64,000 bases of DNA from an uncultured Oceanisphaera sp. (GTDB lineage: Bacteria > Pseudomonadota > Gammaproteobacteria > Enterobacterales > Aeromonadaceae): NCBI RefSeq assembly GCF_947495715.1, contig NZ_CANLZU010000002.1, positions 1 through 64,000 on the forward strand. The letters are read 5' to 3'. Under the pieces are notes generated by a model. The model was given only the letters and a program-made list of their open reading frames with translations, was not told where the DNA came from and did no database searches. Each line of letters opens with the position of its first letter. Within the stretch, counting starts at the first letter, position 1. Both the position numbers and the translations under genes were made by a program. Shown in pieces: positions 57,151 through 64,000 of the stretch.

Positions 57151-57879
57151 TCAGCGTCGGCCATGGCGTAGCGCAAGATACATGTTGATCAGCAGCGGCA
57201 GCAGGGTACCGATGCAGGTTGCTACCAGCACATCGGTGGGCCAGTGTACGCCCAGCACCATGCGCGAAAATCCGACCAGCATGACCCACAGCATTGCCAC
57301 CGCCAGCGCAAACCGACGTGCCGCCGGCACCATGCGGCTAATGCTCAGGGCGACCGCCGTCGCAAAGGCGGTGACCACCAGCGTATGGCCGCTCGGAAAG
57401 CTGGAACCCCAGTACCATTCGGTTTGCCACAGTTCGGGCCGGGCACGACCCACCACCATTTTGATCACATACACCACGGCGGCAGCGCTGATGACCGAGG
57501 CGGCCACCAGCACCGCCTCGACCCGGCGCCCGGCCAGCAGCAAGCCGACGGTGGTGATAATCGTTAATGGCACCAGTACCATGGCCGAGCCGGTGAGCGT
57601 GATCGCCTCGAAGAAACCGGTCAGCGTGGGCGAAAGATGACCGCGAATAAACAGCAGCACAGTGTGATCGAACGGGCCCGATTCGCCGTCCAGCACATCT
57701 TCGGTCACCTTGATCGCCGTGACCGCCAGCACCAGAGCGCACAGAATAAGCAACCGCCGCCGCTCCAGCGCTCCGGACCATGCCGGCTGCCTGCGACGCA
57801 CATAGATACCCAGCGCAAAATGAAGACTGACGACGATAAGTGTCAGCTTGATAACGTCTTCGAACAGCTCAAAAATCAT
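57151..57879 (-). CDS. PAP2-family phosphatase, membrane
   Basis: The 242-residue protein has six membrane helices and the PAP2 signature: KMVVGRARPELW, SSFPSGHTLVVTAFA and SRMVLGVHWPTDVLVA (catalytic His residues). Such enzymes dephosphorylate undecaprenyl pyrophosphate or phosphatidic acid; which one is not clear. It is the last GC-rich host gene before the cassette array. Confidence 0.9.
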   Translation of the reverse strand: MIFELFEDVIKLTLIVVSLHFALGIYVRRRQPAWSGALERRRLLILCALVLAVTAIKVTEDVLDGESGPFDHTVLLFIRGHLSPTLTGFFEAITLTGSAMVLVPLTIITTVGLLLAGRRVEAVLVAASVISAAAVVYVIKMVVGRARPELWQTEWYWGSSFPSGHTLVVTAFATAVALSISRMVPAARRFALAVAMLWVMLVGFSRMVLGVHWPTDVLVATCIGTLLPLLINMYLALRHGRR

Positions 57880-58417
57880 GATGTGGTCAACTGGCCTCTA
57901 CGGGTTGTTGGTAAGTCGAACGTATAACGCTAATGGCTGGGCGCAACTATAGGAACTCAGATGTTTATTTAAATGGGTATTGGTTCAAAAAGCGATGCAA
58001 AATTTCCACTCTGCAAAGGTTCCATTTGAATTTTTCACGCGAAGAGGCACAATAGCTGCTTTAACCATAGCCAGCACAAAGTGAAAGTGGCCCGGTCGCC
58101 TACAAGATCCTGCGGTAGCCTGCATGAAGAAAAAACGGATGTTTTATACAGTGTATTGTCGAGCTTGCCGCCATCGTGCTCACTATCAACAACCCATGCG
58201 CGTGTACAACAAATCCGGCTTAAAAATGCTCATAATATGAGCAGATTGAGACAGGATCTTGTGGATAGTGCGCAAGTTGCCGTGGATATCGCGCATACGC
58301 GTTTTTGCTCATCACTAAATACGGCTGATTAATGGTAATTTATCTATTATCAATGGCTTATAAGTGAATTTTGAACTGGTGCGATGGCAGAAATATGAGC
58401 ATGCGCACTATTAAAAT
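57880..58417. other. AT-rich gap before the first cassette, possible attI side
   Basis: About 540 bp with no supported gene. It holds TGCTCATAATATGAGCA (a 17-bp palindrome near 58228) and several short stems. No attC and no integrase frame was found on either strand. Composition moves toward the AT-rich cassettes. The end of this gap, at 58418, is the first cassette junction. Confidence 0.5.
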
Positions 58418-58445
58418 GTTATGGCTATTTATTTAGGAGAAGGCT

Positions 58446-58751
58446 GTGAATATGGAAGTGGTTTGTAATTCTATCGAAGAAGTACGTACAAATATTGATT
58501 CAATCGACCGAAAAATAGTTGCTCTAATTGCCGAGCGTGGTGGATTCGTAAATCAAGCAGCTCGCTTTAAAAAGACTACCGACGATGTGAAAGCACCAGC
58601 GAGAGTTGAGCAAGTTATTGATAAGGTCAGAGGCCTCTCGGCTGAGTTTGGCGGCAATTCCGATGTAACTGAGGTCGTTTATCGGGCTATGATTTCAGCA
58701 TTCATTTCCGCTGAGCTAACAGAACATGCTGAACTCAACAGCGATCTGTAA
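58446..58751 (+). CDS. AroQ-type chorismate mutase / isochorismate-pyruvate lyase-like protein (cassette 1)
   Basis: The 101-residue protein has a single AroQ helical bundle: SIEEVRTNIDSIDRKIVALI, FVNQAARFKK and ARVEQVIDKVRGLSAEFGGN. It most resembles PchB, which splits isochorismate in salicylate synthesis, or a monofunctional chorismate mutase. The GTG at 58446 lies 5 nt after AGGAGA and is preferred to the ATG at 58452. The gene has its own ribosome site and no cotranscribed partner. Its role in a cassette is unknown. Confidence 0.8.
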   Translation: MNMEVVCNSIEEVRTNIDSIDRKIVALIAERGGFVNQAARFKKTTDDVKAPARVEQVIDKVRGLSAEFGGNSDVTEVVYRAMISAFISAELTEHAELNSDL

Positions 58752-58754
58752 AAA

Positions 58755-58830
58755 CCATAACAAGGCCAATCACAAACGCCAGCAAGCTGGCTGGACTCGC
58801 TAACGCTCGCCTGTGTTGGCGGCGTTAACT
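58755..58830 (+). repeat. attC site of cassette 1
   Basis: R'' CCATAAC (58755-58761) and R' GTTAACT (58824-58830) bound a 76-bp imperfect palindrome; inside, GCCAATCACA pairs with TGTGTTGGC. R'' is complementary to the cassette start at 58418. Confidence 0.85.
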
Positions 58831-58869
58831 GTCAAGAGTGCCCCGAGTATCGTTATAGGAATTAGCGTC

Positions 58870-60606
58870 GTGGATGAACTTAAAGAAAAACTGTTAAAAG
58901 CTAATGTGGATGGCAACTTTTTTGATTTCATCCAAGAAGTTTATTATGACGACCGAAGAGGTGAAAAGCTTCTGCCTAGCCTTTTGGTTGAATTGCATAA
59001 TGAAGGGCTATTAAATCTCGTAGAGTTATTCACCAGTTTTAAAAATAAAACTGAAAATCATGGCTTCTTTTCAGTACGACATGTTTTCGAAGAGGTTTTA
59101 CCGGATATTAATGCTCCGGTAAAAGACGTTGCTGATTGTGTGAAACATCTTACGCTAGAAGCAGGTCAAGATATGGCCGCATATATGCTTTTGCCCCCAT
59201 TTAAAGAGTTCTGTAAAAAAGATACAGATAGATCCAAAGGTCTATTTGATATCTCTTTAACTAATATTGATCAAGACTTTGACCATCTATCTACTGCTAT
59301 TGAAGCAGGGGCAAGTAATGATGAAGTTCAATGCGTTAATCAAGCGATTGAACTACTTACTCATGAAAACGAGTTAATTATACAAAGATCCATTTTTGCA
59401 TTGGGTAGAATTAATTACCAAGACAAAATGCTATTAAAGCCAGTTGCAACAGCTATCATAAAATCATCCGTGTCTTCACCAACGGATGTAATTTTGGCGG
59501 CATCAATGAGAGCGCTGTTTGAAATTGTTTCTCACTCTGATGATTTAGAGGATTTGTTCTTAGATTTTTTAAACACGCATTCAGATCACTTGGATGATCG
59601 ATATATTCATGCTGCTTCAGAAATATTATTTTATGACGGGAAAAAGGTAAGCGGTAATGTTGAACTTAAATTGTTGAATATTTGCAGTCATACCAAGCCA
59701 GAAAATCAAGGTACTATTAATAATATTGATTACGCTTTGGAACGAATATTAAAAAGAAACAGTTTCAATGATTGTATTGTTTTTTTAGAACGATTCTTTG
59801 AATTAAGCAGGTACAAACTGTCTATTAAGCATTTCGATAGTTTTGTTCGAGAGCTGCATAATCACCGAGATACTCATCTATCCTCATTGCTTACACGATG
59901 GTTGCTGTCAAAAAAAGTAAAGCTAGGCAAATATGCTTCTGATCTTCTTCGGGATTCAGATAAAGGTATTTCTATTGGTTTTGACGGTTCCTACGTAACT
60001 AAAGAAAGCAAAGGCGTACACCTATTTTTAGCGAGAAAATCTTGTGGGTGGTTTTTTAATCAGCCTGAAACAGCAATTAGCTTAATTGAATCGTTGATTC
60101 TTGATGCTCCTGATGATGAATTAAAAGATATTCAGCAGCTCATTTTTCACCCGCTTTGTGTGAGTTACCCTGGAAGTATTCGTGACCACTTGGAAACAAT
60201 GAACGAGTCAAAAGAAGAAAGGGTCAAACAGATAGCATCTGATGTTTTGTCTGAATACGAAGAATATCAAGCATCAGTGAAAGCGGCTTTAAAAATAAAT
60301 GAATTAAGCCCTAGTGAGCAGGATAGGCATACGTACTGGAGGCATCACAATAAATTGATGAGTGAGTCTATGAAGAAGGCCAGAAGCAAATCGTTTTTTA
60401 CCTCTTTGTTTGCTGGGAATGAATCAGTATTACTCTATGGAAATAAATCGATTCACTATATACATCATGGTGAGCAAAAGACACGTCAGGAAGTCCCTCT
60501 TAGTGAAATTAGTACATCATTTGAATTTGCATCAATGCATAACCTCGACCCACACGGTTTAGAAAATATGATCTGGCAGTTTAAAGCTGAGGGTTGTACG
60601 TCATGA
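58870..60606 (+). CDS. Helical repeat (HEAT-like) protein, first gene of a two-gene cassette
   Basis: The 578-residue protein begins VDELKEKLLKANVDGNFFDF (GTG at 58870 after AGGA). It has no signal peptide or membrane segment. It is built of helical repeats, for example LLTHENELIIQRSIFALGRI and SPTDVILAASMRALFEIVSH. I recognise no catalytic motif. The frame extends upstream into attC1, which cannot be coding. Its TGA overlaps the ATG of the nuclease-like gene, so the pair should be produced together. A scaffold or sensor role is inferred. It is strongly AT-rich, unlike the host. Confidence 0.7.
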   Translation: MDELKEKLLKANVDGNFFDFIQEVYYDDRRGEKLLPSLLVELHNEGLLNLVELFTSFKNKTENHGFFSVRHVFEEVLPDINAPVKDVADCVKHLTLEAGQDMAAYMLLPPFKEFCKKDTDRSKGLFDISLTNIDQDFDHLSTAIEAGASNDEVQCVNQAIELLTHENELIIQRSIFALGRINYQDKMLLKPVATAIIKSSVSSPTDVILAASMRALFEIVSHSDDLEDLFLDFLNTHSDHLDDRYIHAASEILFYDGKKVSGNVELKLLNICSHTKPENQGTINNIDYALERILKRNSFNDCIVFLERFFELSRYKLSIKHFDSFVRELHNHRDTHLSSLLTRWLLSKKVKLGKYASDLLRDSDKGISIGFDGSYVTKESKGVHLFLARKSCGWFFNQPETAISLIESLILDAPDDELKDIQQLIFHPLCVSYPGSIRDHLETMNESKEERVKQIASDVLSEYEEYQASVKAALKINELSPSEQDRHTYWRHHNKLMSESMKKARSKSFFTSLFAGNESVLLYGNKSIHYIHHGEQKTRQEVPLSEISTSFEFASMHNLDPHGLENMIWQFKAEGCTS

Positions 60607-62345
60607 AGTTAGTGATTAGACAATACTTGGCATCTTTGAAAGAGCGAGGCGAATTGGATGCGTTATTGCCAGACTTACTGTCGCAAATAGGGTTGGAAGT
60701 ATTTTTAAAACCTGGCGTCGGCAGCAGACAGTTCGGAGTAGATGTTGCAGCTTTTGGTAAGCTGTCTAGTGAATCTGAAAGCACTGTTTACTTATTCTCA
60801 GTGAAGTCTGGGGATTTGGACAGAAAGGATTGGGATAGCGGTAATCCACAGGACTTGCGTCCTTCTATCAATGAAATAATCGATGTGTTTATTCCTACTC
60901 GAATTCCAGCAGAATACAAAGATAAACCTGTTGAGATTTGTTTATGTTTTGGTGGTGAAGTTAAAGAAGAAGTAAGATCTAACGTAAGTATGTTTTTAGG
61001 TAAATTAAAAACATGTGACTTAAGTTTCTCTGAATGGAATGGCGATAGGCTTGCAGATTTAGTGGAGCAGCACATGCTTCGAGAGGAACTGTTACCCATT
61101 AATTGTCGCGGTTTACTTCGCAAGTCACTGGCGATGATTGACGAGCCAGAAGTATCATTCAAACACTTTAGCCAGCTTGCCATTAGCCTCACTTGCACTG
61201 ATGACAAAAAGCCAAAAGATATTTTAACAGGTGTTCGCCAATTATATCTATGTCTTTGGATATTATACTCATGGTGCAGAGATGAGGATAATCTAGAGAG
61301 CGCATTCCTATCAGCAGAATTTACAATGCTAAATGCTTGGGAAGCCGCGAAATTTGCGTTTGGCAAAAAGAATAAGGTAGCAGTTTCTACACTGACAACT
61401 TTGGATTCAATTCTTAGGCTAAATCTACAAGTATCAAATCAATACATTGATGAAAAAATCATACCTCATTGCAATAATTTGTATGCTATATCACATGCAG
61501 TAAAACCGTCTTGCGCCACAGATGTAAACTTAAAATTGTTTGATGTTCTAGGTCGGTTAGCCCTTACAGGTTGCTGGACTTATTGGTATTTAGGTCAAGT
61601 CAGCGATGAAAATGTAGAAGCCGGCAGGCTTTTTTCAGAAGCAGTAACTAAATATCAAGATAGCATTAAGCAGTTAATCGTAAACAACCCAATTTTGTTT
61701 ACACCATACAAAGATGAACAAGCAATCGATTTAGTACTAGCTCTTTGGTTCCTCTCTCTTGATCATAGGCATTGGCGTGATATCAACTCTTGGTTGAGTA
61801 ATATGTCACGGGAGATATATCAAATGTTTAAGATCAGCGATAAATACCCGACAACCATACGAAGCTACGCTGAATTAATAGAACACCCCGTTGATAAAAC
61901 TGAAGATTATAAGAAGAGCGTAACTAAAGGCTCTATATTATACCCCTACATATCTGCTTTTTCAGCGATTATGGGATTTCAAGAGCCATATGAGATAGTT
62001 AAAAAAATTAAAGAAGAGTTTTTATCACACTGTAATTTTCAAGTGTATTTTCTTGAAGAGTCTTCTGAAGATCACTTTTATCGTTCCGATAAAATGCATG
62101 GTGCAACGTTATCTGATGTTTGCGTGACCGAAGCCCCTGATGAATTGATTCAGCAGTTGGTTAGTGAGTGTGACCAGTCAAATAAAGTTTATGATATGAC
62201 TGCTTTTAAGTATTCTTTTTGGCCAATTATCTTAACTGGCTGTAGGCATTACAGGCTACCCGTTCCAATGCATTTTATAATTGATATTTTCAAACAAAGA
62301 AAAGAGCATGAAGCTGCAAGTGGTAAAGAGGCAGAAGAGTCTTAA
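60603..62345 (+). CDS. Predicted PD-(D/E)XK-like nuclease with helical C-terminal region (cassette 2, second gene)
   Basis: The 580-residue protein has an N-terminal region LLPDLLSQIGLEVFLKPGVG followed by SRQFGVDVAAFG and YLFSVKSGDLDRKDW. The arrangement of the Asp in GVDV and the Ser-Val-Lys strand is that of a PD-(D/E)XK or Mrr-like nuclease. The rest (about 180-580) is helical with repeat-like features and no known motif. ATGA overlap couples it to the upstream gene. I read this as a candidate two-component defence module; activity is not shown. Confidence 0.7.
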   Translation: MKLVIRQYLASLKERGELDALLPDLLSQIGLEVFLKPGVGSRQFGVDVAAFGKLSSESESTVYLFSVKSGDLDRKDWDSGNPQDLRPSINEIIDVFIPTRIPAEYKDKPVEICLCFGGEVKEEVRSNVSMFLGKLKTCDLSFSEWNGDRLADLVEQHMLREELLPINCRGLLRKSLAMIDEPEVSFKHFSQLAISLTCTDDKKPKDILTGVRQLYLCLWILYSWCRDEDNLESAFLSAEFTMLNAWEAAKFAFGKKNKVAVSTLTTLDSILRLNLQVSNQYIDEKIIPHCNNLYAISHAVKPSCATDVNLKLFDVLGRLALTGCWTYWYLGQVSDENVEAGRLFSEAVTKYQDSIKQLIVNNPILFTPYKDEQAIDLVLALWFLSLDHRHWRDINSWLSNMSREIYQMFKISDKYPTTIRSYAELIEHPVDKTEDYKKSVTKGSILYPYISAFSAIMGFQEPYEIVKKIKEEFLSHCNFQVYFLEESSEDHFYRSDKMHGATLSDVCVTEAPDELIQQLVSECDQSNKVYDMTAFKYSFWPIILTGCRHYRLPVPMHFIIDIFKQRKEHEAASGKEAEES

Positions 62346-62370
62346 GCATTCAAGTCTTTTCAAAACATAC

Positions 62371-62442
62371 AGTTAACAAGCGCATGTTGGCGGACCGGTT
62401 TTACGCTGCGCTTCAAACCAGCCGCAAATGCGAGCGTTAGTA
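62371..62442 (+). repeat. attC site of cassette 2
   Basis: R'' AGTTAAC (62371-62377) and R' GTTAGTA (62436-62442) bound 72 bp; inside, GGCGGACCGGTTT pairs imperfectly with AAACCAGCCGC. R'' is complementary to the cassette start at 58824. Confidence 0.85.
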
Positions 62443-62464
62443 CATTAGGAGTTTACCCACATAT

Positions 62465-63484
62465 ATGGATATTAGAGAAATATGTAACGAGTTAAATAGT
62501 AGATCTAAAAGCTATCAAGTTGGTAAGTTACAGAGGCTAAGATCAAAAATAAAAGATATATCTAGGCCTAAAACGTTAAATATATTTAGTGATCAAACCA
62601 TTGATGAGGATTGGGCATTTCATTCCGGTGGACGAACAGAACTTCAGTTTAATATAGGCACAGAAAAAGAGGGATTTAGGTATGGACTAGCCCTTTCACT
62701 GCAATTAAGTCGAACACTTCCTGACATTTCAGATTTTGAAGTTAAAATACTACGGTTTAATGAGTATCTACTAGCAAATACCCATGATTTAGATAACATA
62801 AAAATGTGGGTGCACTCACCGAGTGGAAGAAGTGAGATAAAGAAAATATCTGAAATTAAACTGACTCACTTTCAGGAAGGAAATTTTATATTCTTTGGCC
62901 TCTTGTGTGATGCTGACAGCATTGATTACGAACATGTTCTTCAAACGTTCGATCAACTACTTCCAATATATGAGTATGTTGAAAGCAATGCATCTTTGAA
63001 CGAATCAATACTAAGCAAGAGTGCTAGCTTTACTTTTAGTGGATTTAGTGAAGATAAAAAACTGTATGGAACTTATAGCTCCCCAGCAAAGAAGTTTGAA
63101 GTAAAATATAAACATAATGAACTTCAGCTTAAACTTTGTCAGTTACTTTCCAATAAGTATGGCGTAGTAAATGTTGGCGACGAGTGCTTAACAAAGTTTG
63201 GAACAAGGGTTGATGCGGTAGTTAAAAATACTGAAGGTTTTATATTTTATGAAATAAAAACAAACTCCACATTAAAGCTTTGCATTCGTGAAGCTCTTGG
63301 GCAGCTTTTGGAGTATGGGTATTGGGATTCTGATGTGGTCCCTCAAAAGTTAGTTGTTGTAGGAGATCATTCTGTAAATGAAGTGGCTATAAAGTATCTT
63401 CGTAAGCTTCGTGATGAGTTCAATTTACCTATTTATTATCAAAGAGTTGGCATTAATGATATCTCTCTTAGCAAAATGTACTAA
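62465..63484 (+). CDS. Predicted nuclease with C-terminal PD-(D/E)XK domain (cassette 3)
   Basis: The 339-residue protein has an unassigned N-terminal half, including FNIGTEKEGFRYGLALSLQL, which recalls MrcB/DUF3578-type regions (uncertain). Its C-terminal third is a clear PD-(D/E)XK domain: GTRVDAVVKN, FIFYEIKTN and EALGQLLEYGYW. The stop codon lies inside attC3. A weak ribosome site (AGGAG, about 62447-62451) precedes ATG 62465. Defence or restriction is the likely role. Confidence 0.75.
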   Translation: MDIREICNELNSRSKSYQVGKLQRLRSKIKDISRPKTLNIFSDQTIDEDWAFHSGGRTELQFNIGTEKEGFRYGLALSLQLSRTLPDISDFEVKILRFNEYLLANTHDLDNIKMWVHSPSGRSEIKKISEIKLTHFQEGNFIFFGLLCDADSIDYEHVLQTFDQLLPIYEYVESNASLNESILSKSASFTFSGFSEDKKLYGTYSSPAKKFEVKYKHNELQLKLCQLLSNKYGVVNVGDECLTKFGTRVDAVVKNTEGFIFYEIKTNSTLKLCIREALGQLLEYGYWDSDVVPQKLVVVGDHSVNEVAIKYLRKLRDEFNLPIYYQRVGINDISLSKMY

Positions 63485-63570
63485 CAAGTTGCTCAAACGG
63501 AAAAATAACAGTTGGCCATCGCTTCGCGATTATAGCCAACCATTATTTTCCGCTTAGCAAGGCGTTAGGC
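63479..63570 (+). repeat. attC site of cassette 3
   Basis: R'' TACTAAC (63479-63485, overlapping the stop codon) and R' GTTAGGC (63564-63570) bound 92 bp; AAAATAACAGTTGGC pairs with GCCAACCATTATTTT. R'' is complementary to the cassette start at 62436. Confidence 0.85.
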
Positions 63571-63613
63571 TAATAATATAGTTTTTATCATTATTAAAAA
63601 TTAAGGAGTAATA

Positions 63614-64000
63614 ATGAATAGTGACTTTCCCGCAACAATGGGTGACGTAATGAAATACACTGGGTTCTGGCCAAGAGTTGGTGCAAGCCTAATCGATACT
63701 GTAATTATATTGGTATTAACGTACCCTATTTTAATTTCAATATACGGCTGGAGTTATCTTGATGGCGATAACTTAGTCGAAGGTTTTGCTGATTTATTAC
63801 TTAGTTGGATATTTCCACTTGTTGCCATAATCGCATTTTGGATTTATCGTCAGGCAACTCCAGGAAAAATGGCAATACAGGCGCGTATTGTGGATGCCAA
63901 AACAGGTCAAAAACCAACATTGCAGCAATATATTGTGAGGTATATTGGCTATTTCTTAGCATCTATTCCTTTAGGGTTAGGCATTTTTTGGGTTGCTTGG
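63614..64000 (+). CDS. RDD-family membrane protein, 3' end outside the window (cassette 4)
   Basis: AAGGAGT at 63603-63609 precedes the ATG, and 129 codons are open to the window edge. The sequence has the RDD signature: FWPRVGASLIDTVIILVLTY (Arg and Asp in the first helix), a second helix near WIFPLVAIIAFWIYR, and ATPGKMAIQARIVDAKTGQK. RDD proteins are small membrane proteins, some linked to ion or osmolyte transport. A third helix begins at the edge. Confidence 0.8.
   Translation, partial: MNSDFPATMGDVMKYTGFWPRVGASLIDTVIILVLTYPILISIYGWSYLDGDNLVEGFADLLLSWIFPLVAIIAFWIYRQATPGKMAIQARIVDAKTGQKPTLQQYIVRYIGYFLASIPLGLGIFWVAW

Larger units (their letters stand above)
58418..64000 (+). mobile_element. 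Integron cassette array, integrase not in view
   Basis: Four cassettes run left to right. The first seven bases of each complete cassette (GTTATGG at 58418, GTTAACT at 58824, GTTAGTA at 62436) are exactly complementary to the R'' core of the attC at its far end (CCATAAC at 58755, AGTTAAC at 62371, TACTAAC at 63479). This is the expected signature of site-specific cassettes. Each attC ends with a GTTRRRY-type core. No intI is seen on the left, where orientation predicts it, so this could be a CALIN or an array separated from its integrase. Confidence 0.85.

Noticed and set aside
58081-58332. Short frames in the gap before the cassette array, including a 40-codon ATG frame at about 58124
   Set aside because: No ribosome site and no recognisable sequence; I also looked for an integrase remnant and found none.

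Overview
The window looks like a GC-rich gammaproteobacterial chromosome, most likely of the Aeromonadales (Oceanimonas/Oceanisphaera/Zobellella type). That placement is inferred from the gene set (BioA/BioBFCD, HtpX, Tas, YfcA, AroH, TtrABC/TtrSR, AnsA-SppA, FadH, YdjA, MobA) and has not been tested by a search.

Layout. 1-6.5 kb: biotin synthesis, with bioA divergent from bioB-bioF-bioC-bioD, then htpX. 7.0-23.8 kb: a complete type I-E CRISPR-Cas locus, consisting of a WYL regulator, cas3, cse1-cse2-cas7-cas5-cas6e-cas1-cas2, a leader, and an array of 111 repeats (110 spacers) whose last repeat is degenerate. 23.8-38 kb: tas, a DUF5610-like gene, an IS605-type insertion with divergent tnpA and tnpB, a PhoX-family phosphatase, a glycine-zipper protein, msrA-msrB, yfcA-btuC-btuD, aroH, a VOC protein, a small monooxygenase and a ProXp-ala-type deacylase. 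38.5-45.7 kb: tetrathionate respiration, ttrBCA divergent from the sensor-regulator pair ttrSR. 45.9-57.9 kb: ansA-sppA, fadH, ydjA, mobA, an MFS exporter, a periplasmic DNA ligase, an NRDE protein, a SOUL protein and a PAP2 phosphatase. 58.4 kb to the end: an AT-rich integron cassette array with three recognisable attC sites and four cassettes, but no integrase gene on the side where one is expected.

Main discovery. Between cas3 and cse1 a hidden, strongly degenerate mini-CRISPR lies on the minus strand: two repeat-like 29-mers (10641-10669 and 10702-10730) separated by exactly 32 nt, the same geometry as the real array. Its pseudo-spacer matches the promoter of the cse1-cas2 operon next to an AAG PAM. 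Fourteen of the first 17 positions match, and two of the three mismatches fall at positions 6 and 12, which type I-E Cascade flips out of the duplex. This looks like a crRNA-like guide by which Cascade represses its own operon. A second lead is a large integron cassette holding a translationally coupled pair, a repeat-scaffold protein and a PD-(D/E)XK-like nuclease, followed by a cassette with another predicted nuclease; both are defence candidates.

The intergenic regions also hold several dispersed repeat families: four strictly 7-bp tandem arrays (two of which supply the stop codon of the neighbouring gene), G/C-rich inverted elements, GGTC...GACC palindromes next to CTACG, and MITE-like elements.
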